The notes under the pieces were generated by a model. That model was not told where the DNA came from. It was given only the letters and a program-made list of their open reading frames with translations, and searched no databases. This document shows positions 34,661-43,160 of a stretch of DNA of 64,000 nt, in pieces (the first letter of the stretch is position 1; every line of letters starts with the position of its first letter). The DNA is taken from assembly GCA_902826605.1 (NCBI GenBank), contig CADEFM010000005.1:186001-250000 (forward strand). Direction: 5' to 3'. Origin of the DNA: an uncultured Acidobacteriota bacterium. Its GTDB lineage: Bacteria > Acidobacteriota > Terriglobia > Bryobacterales > Bryobacteraceae. The translations under genes were made by a program, and so were the position numbers.

Positions 34661-37600
34661 ATGACCATCACAAGCCTATTTATCCGGCGGCCGGTAATGA
34701 CGGCGCTGGTCATGATTGCGATCATTCTTTTTGGTATCGCTGGATACCGAAATCTCCCTGTCAGTGATCTCCCGAACATCGATTTTCCGACGCTACAGGT
34801 GAGCGCGACGCTGCCCGGCGCCAATCCGGACACGATGGCGGCCTCGGTGGCCACTCCTCTGGAGCGCCAGTTCGCGACGGTACCGGGCATCGATACCATG
34901 ACGTCCGTCAGCACTATTGGCAGCACGTCGATCACGATTCAGTTCGCATTGGAGCGCGACATTGATGCGGCGGCGCAGGACATTCAAAACGCCATCGCTG
35001 CCGCGGCGCGAAAGCTTCCGCCCGGAATGCCGGCCCCGCCGTTGGTCCAAAAGGTGAATCCGTCGGATCAGCCGATTTTGATCCTCACCGCGTCTTCGGA
35101 AACGATGCCTCTCTCGACGCTCAACCGATACATGGAGACCACCATCGCGCAACGTATTTCGATGCTGAGCGGTGTAGCCCAGGTGAACGTATTCGGGGCG
35201 CAGAAGTGGGCGGTTCACGTTCAACTGGATCCGAATCTCCTTGCTTCCCGCAAGATCGGAATCGACGAAGTGGAGCAGGCGCTCTCCAAACACAACGTCA
35301 ACAAGCCGACGGGGGCGTTGTGGGGGGCCAGCCAGATGTTCACGGTGAAAGCCACTGGTCAATTGATGACGGCCGAGGCGTTCGGGGATATGATCGTGGC
35401 CTACCGCAATGGCGCCCCGGTCCGGATTAAGGAAATTGGGAGAGCCATCGACAGCGTACAGAACGACAAAACCGCCAGTTGGAATTGGACTCACGAAGGT
35501 TTTCGCCGGAATATCATGATAGCCGTTCAGCGGCAGCCGGGCACGAACACTGTGGAGGTGGCCAATCGCGTGAAGGCTCTGCTTCCGCTATTCCGCGAAC
35601 AGCTTCCGCCTTCGGTCAACCTGGAAGTGGAAGCCGACCGGTCCTTGCCTGTCTTGGAGTCCGTGAATGACGTCAAGCTGACCCTGCTGCTCACGATCGG
35701 ACTGGTAGTTCTCGTGATTTTCATCTTCCTGCGGAATGCGTCCGCGACCGTGATTCCAAGTCTTGCGCTGCCGATTTCCGTTGTTGGCACCTTTGCGGCG
35801 ATGTCGCTGGCCGGGTATTCGTTAGACAACCTCTCGCTCATGGCGCTTACGCTATCGGTGGGTTTCGTGGTGGATGATGCGATCGTCGTCCTCGAGAATA
35901 TCATTCGCCACATGGAGATGGGCAAAGACCGGCTGAGCGCTGCATTCGAGGGCGCGCGCGAGATTGGGTTCACCGTGATCTCGATGACGCTCTCCCTGGC
36001 GGCAGTGTTTATCCCGGTCTTGTTCATGAGCGGGATCGTGGGACGGCTATTCCATGAGTTCGCGGTGACGATTATTGTGGCGATCTTGATTTCTGGTTTT
36101 GTATCCATCAGCCTGACTCCCATGCTATGCAGCCGCTACCTGAGTCCGCCCACGGAAGATCACGGAGCGATGTTTCGAGCTACGGAGCGGGTATTTCAAG
36201 GGATACGTTCCGTCTATGAATGGATGCTTCGGGGAGTCATGAGGCATCGTCCGGCGACGATGGTCGTCGCGTTTGGAACGCTGGTCGCCACTGTGTATTT
36301 GGGTATGGCGGTGCCCAAGGGTTTCATTCCGCCCACCGACACACGCCAGTTGCAGGGAAGCACCGAAGCGCGCCAGGATATTTCCTTCGACGCGATGGCG
36401 GAGCTGCAGCAGAAAATAGCTGCAATCGCCGCATCCGACCCTAACGTGGAGATGCTGAGTTCATTTATTGGCGGCGTTGGCAACACTGCGCAATCCATGA
36501 ATCAGGGAAGAATGTTTCTTATCCTGAAACCCCGTGGCGAACGGAAATTGACCCCGGAGCAAGTTATTGAAGGACTTCGGCCTCGTTTGGCCAGTGTTCC
36601 CGGAATGCGGGCGTTTCTGACGAATCCGCCAATGGTACGCATCGGTGGATTCGGCCTGCGCAGCCTGTATCAATTCACTCTGCAAGCTTCCGAGACGAAC
36701 GCCTTGTACCCAGCGGCAGCGGAGTTCGAGCGGCGTTTGCGGACCGTGCCCGGCGTGTTGGACGTGAACTCGGATATGCAGATCTCAAGTCCGACTCTGA
36801 ACGTCAACATTAACCGCGACCGCGCGGCGGCCCTCGGAGTCACCGAAGAACAGATTGAGAACGCGTTGAATGATGCTTACGGCCAGCCCCAGGTGTCCAC
36901 TATCTACACGCCGTCGGACACCTACTACGTCCAAATAGAACTGCTGCCACAATACCGGAAGGATCCCCAGGCTCTCGGCCTGCTGTACATACGCTCCAGC
37001 GGGGGACAACTGGTGCCACTCAGTGATGTCGCGCAGTTGACCCGGGGTGTCGGACCGCTCCTGATTTCCCACTTCGGCCAATTGCCGGCAGTAACGGTTT
37101 CTTTCAATCTGGCGCCGGGCGTGGCCTTGGGGGACGCCGTGACGCGAGTTCAGGAAGTGGCAAAGGAAGTGGTGCCTGGAACCATATCGACAACGTTTCA
37201 GGGAACCGCCGCGGCTTTTCAATCTTCCATTGGAGGCATGGGTCTGCTGCTGGTGATGGCGATCCTGGTGATTTATATCGTGCTGGGAATCCTCTACGAG
37301 AGTTTTATCCATCCGCTCACAATTCTGTCAGGCCTGCCCTCCGCGGCTCTCGGCGCGCTTGCGACCCTGATGCTTTTTGGGGAAGAATTGAACATCTATT
37401 CGTTCGTTGGTGTGATCATGCTGATCGGAATCGTAAAGAAAAACGCGATCATGATGATCGATTTCGCCATTGAGGCGCAACGCATGGAAGGCGCGGAGCC
37501 TGCAGAAGCCATCGTGGAAGCCTGTCTGGTGCGATTCCGGCCGATCATGATGACCAGCATGGCCGCGCTTGTGGGTACGATGCCAATTGCCCTAGGTTTA

Positions 37601-37801
37601 GGCGCGGGCGGGGAATCGCGGCGTCCCTTGGGATTGGCGGTAGTCGGTGGTCTGGTTGTCTCGCAGCTTTTGACGTTGTTCATCACGCCCGTGTTCTATA
37701 CCTATATGGAGACCTTCCGCAATTTCCTGGGCCGCCGGAAGCGGGACCGCAGGCGTCATGTGCTTCCCATGGCGCCGGAACCGGCGCTGAGAGAGCGCTA
37801 G
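34661..37801 (+). CDS. RND-family multidrug efflux permease (HAE1/MdtBC-like)
   Basis: 1046 residues, the usual length of AcrB/MdtB-type pumps. Twelve transmembrane helices are expected: one at the N-terminus (VMTALVMIAIILFGIAGY), two large periplasmic loops (about 30-335 and 560-870), and helix clusters such as LTLSVGFVVDDAIVVLENIIRHMEMG, which holds the intramembrane Asp pair (VVDDAIV) for proton coupling. The porter-domain start is DLPNIDFPTLQVSATLPGANPD. MGLLLVMAILVIYIVLGILYE and GIVKKNAIMMIDFAIEAQR match MdtB/MdtC-like members. No periplasmic adaptor or TolC gene is adjacent, so partners must be elsewhere. TATAGC lies 6 nt before the ATG and there is no Shine-Dalgarno. Confidence 0.93.
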   Translation: MTITSLFIRRPVMTALVMIAIILFGIAGYRNLPVSDLPNIDFPTLQVSATLPGANPDTMAASVATPLERQFATVPGIDTMTSVSTIGSTSITIQFALERDIDAAAQDIQNAIAAAARKLPPGMPAPPLVQKVNPSDQPILILTASSETMPLSTLNRYMETTIAQRISMLSGVAQVNVFGAQKWAVHVQLDPNLLASRKIGIDEVEQALSKHNVNKPTGALWGASQMFTVKATGQLMTAEAFGDMIVAYRNGAPVRIKEIGRAIDSVQNDKTASWNWTHEGFRRNIMIAVQRQPGTNTVEVANRVKALLPLFREQLPPSVNLEVEADRSLPVLESVNDVKLTLLLTIGLVVLVIFIFLRNASATVIPSLALPISVVGTFAAMSLAGYSLDNLSLMALTLSVGFVVDDAIVVLENIIRHMEMGKDRLSAAFEGAREIGFTVISMTLSLAAVFIPVLFMSGIVGRLFHEFAVTIIVAILISGFVSISLTPMLCSRYLSPPTEDHGAMFRATERVFQGIRSVYEWMLRGVMRHRPATMVVAFGTLVATVYLGMAVPKGFIPPTDTRQLQGSTEARQDISFDAMAELQQKIAAIAASDPNVEMLSSFIGGVGNTAQSMNQGRMFLILKPRGERKLTPEQVIEGLRPRLASVPGMRAFLTNPPMVRIGGFGLRSLYQFTLQASETNALYPAAAEFERRLRTVPGVLDVNSDMQISSPTLNVNINRDRAAALGVTEEQIENALNDAYGQPQVSTIYTPSDTYYVQIELLPQYRKDPQALGLLYIRSSGGQLVPLSDVAQLTRGVGPLLISHFGQLPAVTVSFNLAPGVALGDAVTRVQEVAKEVVPGTISTTFQGTAAAFQSSIGGMGLLLVMAILVIYIVLGILYESFIHPLTILSGLPSAALGALATLMLFGEELNIYSFVGVIMLIGIVKKNAIMMIDFAIEAQRMEGAEPAEAIVEACLVRFRPIMMTSMAALVGTMPIALGLGAGGESRRPLGLAVVGGLVVSQLLTLFITPVFYTYMETFRNFLGRRKRDRRRHVLPMAPEPALRER

Positions 37802-37832
37802 AGGCGGGTTTGGTTCCTCGCGGAGGCTGGTC

Positions 37833-37838
37833 TACAAT
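37833..37838 (+). promoter_or_regulatory. -10-like TACAAT, 8 nt before the Wzt gene
   Basis: TACAAT, 8 nt, then GTG 37847 with no Shine-Dalgarno. Same CTACAAT hexamer as before larE and the gene at 52898. Confidence 0.35.
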
Positions 37839-37846
37839 TTCAATTA

Positions 37847-39157
37847 GTGTCCCAGCTTGTGTCCGGCGCAGTTGTCGAGTTTAGGGGAGTTTCCAAGAGC
37901 TATCCGATTTACGCTGCACCTGGGGACCGTCTTAAAGAACTCGCCCTGTTCCATCGGCGCAGCTTCCATCGGGATTATTGGGCCCTGCGGGACATCAATT
38001 TCTCCGTTCAGAAGGGAGAGACATTTTGTCTGATCGGGGAAAATGGGTGTGGCAAGAGCACGGCGCTGCAGATTTGTGCAGGTATTCTGCAGCCCACGTC
38101 GGGATCGGCGCAAATGACGGGCCGGGTGGCCGCGTTGCTGGAGCTGGGATCTGGCTTCAACCCTGAATTTTCCGGGCGCGACAACGTGTACTTGAACGCG
38201 GCGATTCTCGGTCTTTCCAAAAAAGAGATGGACCGCAAGTTTCCGGAGATTGAGGAATTCGCGGAGATCGGGGATTTTATCGATCAACCTGTCAAGACCT
38301 ACTCAAGTGGCATGTCCGTGCGCCTTGCCTTCGCGGTGGCGATTCACGTAGACCCAGAGATCCTTCTGGTGGATGAGGCCTTGGCGGTGGGCGACGTGTA
38401 CTTCCGGCAGCGCTGCCTGCGCAAAGTGCATGAACTGCGCTCGCGCGGCGTGACGATTCTGTTTGTTTCGCATTCGATGGCGGAAGTGAAGCAATTGGGA
38501 GACCGGGCTTTGTGGCTGGATCACGGCCATCAGATGGCGCTGGGATCCACGGACGCCGTTGTGTCGAAATTCCTGGCGGCCATGGCCGCCAAAGACGCAC
38601 GGTATCAGGAGCAGGACGCGTTGCATCATCCTCCACCGCCGTCCGGATCTGTTCTGCAGCTGGTGGAAGGAATTCCGAACACGGACCGCCGCTCCGGCGA
38701 TGGCCGCGCGGAAGTATTAGGCATCGCAGTGTGTGATTCGAACGGCCTGCGGCTTCACGTGATTCCCCCGGAGTCGACGGTGGTTGTTCGCGTAAGCGTG
38801 CGCGCCCGGCGCAATCTGGATCGGCCGATTGTGGGAGTGCTGTTGCGCAATCAGCTGGGTTTGGATTTCGCAGGGGTGAATACCGCTAATGACGGTCATC
38901 CTCTTCCGCCACTCCTCATGGGCGAAGCGTGCACGGTGGATTTTCATCTCGATCTATCCACGCTGTATACGTCCTCGCTTTCGTTTTCGCCTGCGGTCTC
39001 CGATGGAACCCTGGATAGGTTCGCGGTGTGCGATTTCGTCGAAAACGCGGTTGTGCTCGAGATGGTTCCGCCGACAGGCGAACTCTATGGTCCATCGCGG
39101 TTCCCTTGCCGCATTGAAGTGAACGCCAGGCTCGGGGAAGGGACGGCGGCGTTGTGA
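37847..39157 (+). CDS. wzt: Wzt-type polysaccharide ABC-exporter ATPase with C-terminal glycan-binding domain
   Basis: 436 residues. Walker A GENGCGKST (64-72), signature YSSGMSVRLAFA (near 147-158), Walker B ILLVDEALAVGD and the H-loop His in LFVSHSMAEVKQL. The N-terminal part YPIYAAPGDRLKELALFHRRS is the export-ATPase feature of Wzt/TagH. Residues about 270-430 form the Wzt C-terminal beta-sandwich (VVVRVSVRARRNLDRPIVGVLL, FHLDLSTLYTSSLSFSPAVSDG), which reads the chain-end modification before export of O-antigen. No Wzm permease is found in the window, so the transporter may be split. It overlaps the next gene (TGATG) and leads an operon with a methyltransferase and a GT fusion. Start GTG 37847; 37859 is an alternative. 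Confidence 0.92.
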   Translation: MSQLVSGAVVEFRGVSKSYPIYAAPGDRLKELALFHRRSFHRDYWALRDINFSVQKGETFCLIGENGCGKSTALQICAGILQPTSGSAQMTGRVAALLELGSGFNPEFSGRDNVYLNAAILGLSKKEMDRKFPEIEEFAEIGDFIDQPVKTYSSGMSVRLAFAVAIHVDPEILLVDEALAVGDVYFRQRCLRKVHELRSRGVTILFVSHSMAEVKQLGDRALWLDHGHQMALGSTDAVVSKFLAAMAAKDARYQEQDALHHPPPPSGSVLQLVEGIPNTDRRSGDGRAEVLGIAVCDSNGLRLHVIPPESTVVVRVSVRARRNLDRPIVGVLLRNQLGLDFAGVNTANDGHPLPPLLMGEACTVDFHLDLSTLYTSSLSFSPAVSDGTLDRFAVCDFVENAVVLEMVPPTGELYGPSRFPCRIEVNARLGEGTAAL

Positions 39158-40329
39158 TGGAGTTCACTGGAGAACGCGTAGTTCCCGGCCAGGTGGAAGA
39201 AGATCTGTGGGCCGAGCATTTCTCGCGGTACGCCTTTGCGCGGCGCTTCGCTTCCGGCAAGCGGGTCATCGATATTGGATGCGGTACCGGCTACGGAACA
39301 GCGGAATTGGCCCGTGAGGCAGCGCGGGCCGTGGGCGTGGACGTGAACGCTGAAGCGGTCGCGTACGCAGCGGCCCACTATGGGTCCGGACCTAACACGA
39401 ACTACTTGGCTGCTTCCGCCAGTGCGCTGCCCTTCGCCGATGCCTCGTTCGATTTGGCGACCGTATTCGAGGTCATCGAGCATCTCTCGGATTGGCGGAC
39501 CTTACTTGCCGAGGCGCGGCGGGTACTGCGACCTGACGGAGTGCTCTTGATTTCGACTCCCAACAAGCGCTACTACGCTCAAACCAGGAGCGAGATCGGG
39601 CCCAATCCGTTCCATGTCCACGAATTTGAGCCATCCGAATTTCGGGCGGCGCTCGCCGAGTTTTTCCCCAACGTTGAGCTACTATTACAAAATCGAGTGC
39701 ATGCATTTGCCTTTTATGCGCCGGGAACCAGTGCCGTCGCCGATGCTCAAATCGGCGCGACCTTGGGATCGGCTGAGGACGCCCATTTTTTACTGGCAGC
39801 ATGCTCGGTGGCCGCGAGGCCAGGCGCTCGAGCCTTTCTCTATGTGCCGCAGGCGTCCAATGTTCTGCAGGAGAGAGAGAGACACATTGAAAGCTTGCAG
39901 CGGGAACTGGGCATCGCGCGAGGCGAACGAGATATCACTTTGCGGGCGCATGAAATATTGACAAGTGACCTGGAAGAGAAAATTCGCTGGGCAGGTCAAT
40001 TGGAACAGCAATTGGCGACGGCGCGAAGCGAGCGCGATACGGTCATGCATTCGCACGACATCCTGACACGCGACTTGGCGGAGAAAACCCAGTGGGCCTT
40101 GAACTTAAATGCACAGATGGACCAAGCCCGCCGCGCGATGGAGACCGCAGTGCTTGAGGGCACGCAATCGGCGGAAAATCTCAACGCTCAGCTTCAGATG
40201 GTACGGAAGCGCTTGCATGCCGTCTGGGAGCGCTTGAACGCCGTTGAGGGGTCCCGCTGGCTGCGTCTCGGCCGGAAGCTCGGCCTGGGCCCTAGCGCTG
40301 CGCTGTTCAAGGCCGAGGGGGACGACTGA
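39157..40329 (+). CDS. SAM-dependent methyltransferase with C-terminal coiled coil
   Basis: 390 residues from ATG 39157, which overlaps the wzt stop as TGATG. The class I methyltransferase domain spans about residues 1-215: SAM motif VIDIGCGTGYGTAELA, SFDLATVFEVIEHLSDW, and VLLISTPNKRYYAQTRSE. About residues 235-355 are heptad-rich coiled coil (IESLQRELGIARGERDITLRAHEILTSDL and a near repeat with TVMHSHDILTRDLAEKTQWA). This layout, like WbdD/chain-terminator proteins, suggests it methylates the growing glycan's end and measures chain length. That would fit the Wzt C-terminal domain that recognises the modified end (inference). It starts the O-polysaccharide assembly part of the operon. Confidence 0.88.
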   Translation: MEFTGERVVPGQVEEDLWAEHFSRYAFARRFASGKRVIDIGCGTGYGTAELAREAARAVGVDVNAEAVAYAAAHYGSGPNTNYLAASASALPFADASFDLATVFEVIEHLSDWRTLLAEARRVLRPDGVLLISTPNKRYYAQTRSEIGPNPFHVHEFEPSEFRAALAEFFPNVELLLQNRVHAFAFYAPGTSAVADAQIGATLGSAEDAHFLLAACSVAARPGARAFLYVPQASNVLQERERHIESLQRELGIARGERDITLRAHEILTSDLEEKIRWAGQLEQQLATARSERDTVMHSHDILTRDLAEKTQWALNLNAQMDQARRAMETAVLEGTQSAENLNAQLQMVRKRLHAVWERLNAVEGSRWLRLGRKLGLGPSAALFKAEGDD

Positions 40330-40364
40330 TTCGGGTTTCTCGCACGCTTGACTTTATTTGGCGT

Positions 40365-42680
40365 TTGCTCAAAGGACTGCCTGTAGCGCTCCTGTCGCCG
40401 CTTCTGCTGGTGACCACCGCGCTCGTCTTGGCGATTGCGGATTTGATGGCGCGGCTGGCGGGCAAGCGCAAATTCATTGGTGAGACGATGCCGGACGTCC
40501 GCGCGGCGAGCATTGTGATCCCCAACTGGAACGGCCTCGACTTGCTGGAAAAATACCTGCCTTCGGTGCTGGCCGCCGCGTCCCTTGTTCCTGGCAGTGA
40601 AGTGATTGTGGTGGACAATGGATCCACCGATGACAGCGCCGCGTTTGTGCGGGATCGCTTCCCCTCGGTAAATTTGGTAGCGTTGCCGCGGAATCTGGGT
40701 TTCGGCGGCGGGTCCAATGCCGGGTTCCGCGCTGCGCGGCACGATATCGTCGTGCTGTTGAATAGTGACATGCGAGTGGAGCCGGACTTCCTTGCGCCGC
40801 TGCTTGCCGGTTTCACCGATGGGCGTGTCTTTTCAGTCTCCTGCCAGATCTTTTTCTCCGATCCTGCGAAAATCCGCCAAGAAACAGGCCTCACACAAAC
40901 GTGGTGGCATCAGGGCAGCGTCCGCGTCCGCCACCGGGATGATCCGAAGATTCAGCGCCTCTATCCCTGCGCCTATGGCGGGGGCGGCTCCACCGCTTAT
41001 GACCGGCGAAAATTTCTGGAACTGGGCGGCTTCGACGAGCTGCTAGCGCCTTTCTATATGGAGGACACCGACCTGGGCTATCTCGCGTGGAAGCGCGGAT
41101 GGAAGGTGTTGTATGAACCCGCAAGCATCGTTTTTCACGAACACCGCGGCACTATAGGACGCCGCTTCAGCGAAGCTTACATTCAAAGCATCCTCAAGAA
41201 GAATTTTCTGCTCTTCACGTGGAAGAACATGCATGACTGGCAGAAGCTCACCAGTCATTTCTTTTTTTGCTGGGCTGGCGCCATGCTCAGTTGGCTGTTC
41301 GGCGATTCGCCGGAACGCTCAAATTTCGCCGGCATTGCGCGAGCGCTGCTCCAGCTACCCGCCGCCCTAGAGGCGCGTTGGCGTGCGCGCCGTCTGGCCG
41401 CCCTTTCCGATGCGGAAGCGCTGAGGCGACCGCTGGGCGGACACTTCCGTGACGCCTTCGCGATTGCGCCCGCACAGCCTGATCCGCTGCGCGTGCTGTT
41501 CGTGTCACCCTATCCGATCAGCCCGCCCACGCACGGCGGCGGTGTCTTCATGAATCAGACCGTACATGAACTCGCCCGATTGTGCGAACTGCATGCCATC
41601 ATCATGCTGGACTATGCAAACGAGCGAGCCGGTCACCAGGAAATTGATGACATCTGCGCCTCCACGGAATACCTTGTGCGGGCGGGCGGCCACCAAAAAG
41701 CCTTCGGCGCGATGGAGCCGCATGCAGTCCGGGAATTCCGCAATGCAGATCTAGAATGGACCATTCATCGCCAGATCTATCTGCACGAAATCGACGTCCT
41801 TCAACTCGAATACACCGTATTGGGACAATATGCGGGCCGGTTTCGTCAAATACCCAGTATCCTGTTCGAACACGACGTCTATTTTCAATCTATATCGCGC
41901 CGGCTCCCATTTATGACGCGTGTTCGCGATCGGATCGGGGCTCGTTGGGAATATTTGCGGGCGCTGCGTTATGAGCTGCGCTTGCTTCCGATGCTTGATC
42001 GAGTCCAGGTGTGCAGCCGCGACAACGCACAATATTTGCTCTCGTTTCTGCCCGCGTTGGATGGCCGAATCGATGATAGCTTCCGCGCGGGAATTGAGAC
42101 ATCCCGCTACGATTTCCGGACCGAAGGCCGCGAACGGCTCACCCTGCTTTTTTTGGGCAGCTTCCGCCACACTCCCAACCAGGAAGCGCTGGAGTGGTTC
42201 GTCCGTTTGGTGCTGCCCCGCGTTCTCGAGCAGGAACCCGATGCAAGACTCCTGATCGTCGGTTCCGAGCCGCCGCCGCGTCACGCGTTGCCCAGATCCG
42301 AAGCAATCGAGTTGGTGGGATTCGTGGAAGACGTCCGCGAACCGCTGGGGCGATATGCATTGTTTCTTTGCCCGATCCTAAGCGGCTCCGGAGTGCGAGT
42401 AAAATTGCTGGAAGCGTTCGCTGCGGGAATCCCCGTGATTTCCACGCGGCTGGGTGCTGAAGGGTTGGCTGAACAGGACGGAGAAATTTGTGCTCTCGCC
42501 GACGACCCGGAGCGCTTCGCGAATCATGTCATCCGAATGCTGCGCGACCCGGCCGAGGCCGCCGCAATGGCAACGCGGGCGCGGGCCTATGTGGAGGAGC
42601 ATCGCGACATGCGCCGCATGACGGAGCGCCTGGTAAAAAGCTATCACGCCCAGGTGGAACGGATGCGCACGGGAGCCTGA
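40365..42680 (+). CDS. Bifunctional GT2-GT4 glycosyltransferase fusion
   Basis: 771 residues. An N-terminal hydrophobic helix (LSPLLLVTTALVLAIADLMARL) precedes a GT2 domain (about 45-335): VRAASIVIPNWNGLDLLEKYL, VVDNGSTDDS, DxD as LLNSDMRVEPDF, and FYMEDTDLGYLAWKRGW. A GT4 domain follows (about 370-765): LRVLFVSPYPISPPTHGGGVFM, LLFLGSFRHTPNQEALEWFV, then RVKLLEAFAAGIPVISTRLG with the donor-binding Glu. Two transfer steps in one chain would build a repeating disaccharide. The start is doubtful: TTG 40365 is used, but the frame is open to CTG 40326, which overlaps the methyltransferase stop and has GAGGGG 5 nt upstream. Confidence 0.9.
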   Translation: MLKGLPVALLSPLLLVTTALVLAIADLMARLAGKRKFIGETMPDVRAASIVIPNWNGLDLLEKYLPSVLAAASLVPGSEVIVVDNGSTDDSAAFVRDRFPSVNLVALPRNLGFGGGSNAGFRAARHDIVVLLNSDMRVEPDFLAPLLAGFTDGRVFSVSCQIFFSDPAKIRQETGLTQTWWHQGSVRVRHRDDPKIQRLYPCAYGGGGSTAYDRRKFLELGGFDELLAPFYMEDTDLGYLAWKRGWKVLYEPASIVFHEHRGTIGRRFSEAYIQSILKKNFLLFTWKNMHDWQKLTSHFFFCWAGAMLSWLFGDSPERSNFAGIARALLQLPAALEARWRARRLAALSDAEALRRPLGGHFRDAFAIAPAQPDPLRVLFVSPYPISPPTHGGGVFMNQTVHELARLCELHAIIMLDYANERAGHQEIDDICASTEYLVRAGGHQKAFGAMEPHAVREFRNADLEWTIHRQIYLHEIDVLQLEYTVLGQYAGRFRQIPSILFEHDVYFQSISRRLPFMTRVRDRIGARWEYLRALRYELRLLPMLDRVQVCSRDNAQYLLSFLPALDGRIDDSFRAGIETSRYDFRTEGRERLTLLFLGSFRHTPNQEALEWFVRLVLPRVLEQEPDARLLIVGSEPPPRHALPRSEAIELVGFVEDVREPLGRYALFLCPILSGSGVRVKLLEAFAAGIPVISTRLGAEGLAEQDGEICALADDPERFANHVIRMLRDPAEAAAMATRARAYVEEHRDMRRMTERLVKSYHAQVERMRTGA

Positions 42681-42683
42681 TCG

Positions 42684-43148
42684 CTACTTGCCGCGGATGG
42701 CTTTTTCGAGTTCTGCGCAGATCTTCTCTGCTGCCTGCCGCAGGCCATCCGGGGCATTGTTTTTGGGCCGCGCGTAGGTGCTCCAGATCACTTCGCGTGT
42801 TTTACGGTTCACCAAAAAGGCCGCGCCGCGGGGGTGCATCCCGGAGCCAACGCGGGTAAAAGTCTGCGCATTTTCTCCGGATTCTTTTGATTTTGTTTTG
42901 GGGACGTAGTACTCGTTCAGTTTTTCTTCGAAGCTTGCGCCCAGGTGATCGGTCAATACGGCGTCTGCCTTTTGCGGGTCCGCCACCACTTGCATCGCCG
43001 CGCCTGTAGTGAGCCGGATGGCGAGATATTGATCCAGGCCGTTAGACATGGGCAGCAGATAGACGGTCTTCACGTCCTCAAACCCCGCGCCGGAAGCGTC
43101 CCCCGTTAATGTGAGCAAGAAGGAAGCTGCGAGTAAAAAGTACTTCAT
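42684..43148 (-). CDS. Secreted hypothetical protein
   Basis: 154 residues with a signal peptide (MKYFLLAASFLLTLTGDASG). The mature part (KTVYLLPMSNGLDQYLAIRLTT, QKADAVLTDHLGASFEEKL, RGAAFLVNRKTREVIWSTY) looks like a small alpha/beta periplasmic domain similar to lipoproteins of unknown function that bind to the envelope; no conserved catalytic residues are seen. TATGAT lies 6 nt before ATG 43148 and overlaps the end of metH, so it may have its own leaderless promoter despite following metH by only 7 bp. It converges on the GT fusion with 3 bp between stops. Confidence 0.7.
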   Translation of the reverse strand: MKYFLLAASFLLTLTGDASGAGFEDVKTVYLLPMSNGLDQYLAIRLTTGAAMQVVADPQKADAVLTDHLGASFEEKLNEYYVPKTKSKESGENAQTFTRVGSGMHPRGAAFLVNRKTREVIWSTYARPKNNAPDGLRQAAEKICAELEKAIRGK

Positions 43149-43154
43149 GAGTCC

Positions 43155-43160
43155 ATCATA
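43155..43160 (-). promoter_or_regulatory. -10-like TATGAT, 6 nt before the secreted protein at 42684-43148
   Basis: TATGAT overlaps the metH stop codon and ends 6 nt before ATG 43148. No Shine-Dalgarno is present. Confidence 0.35.
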
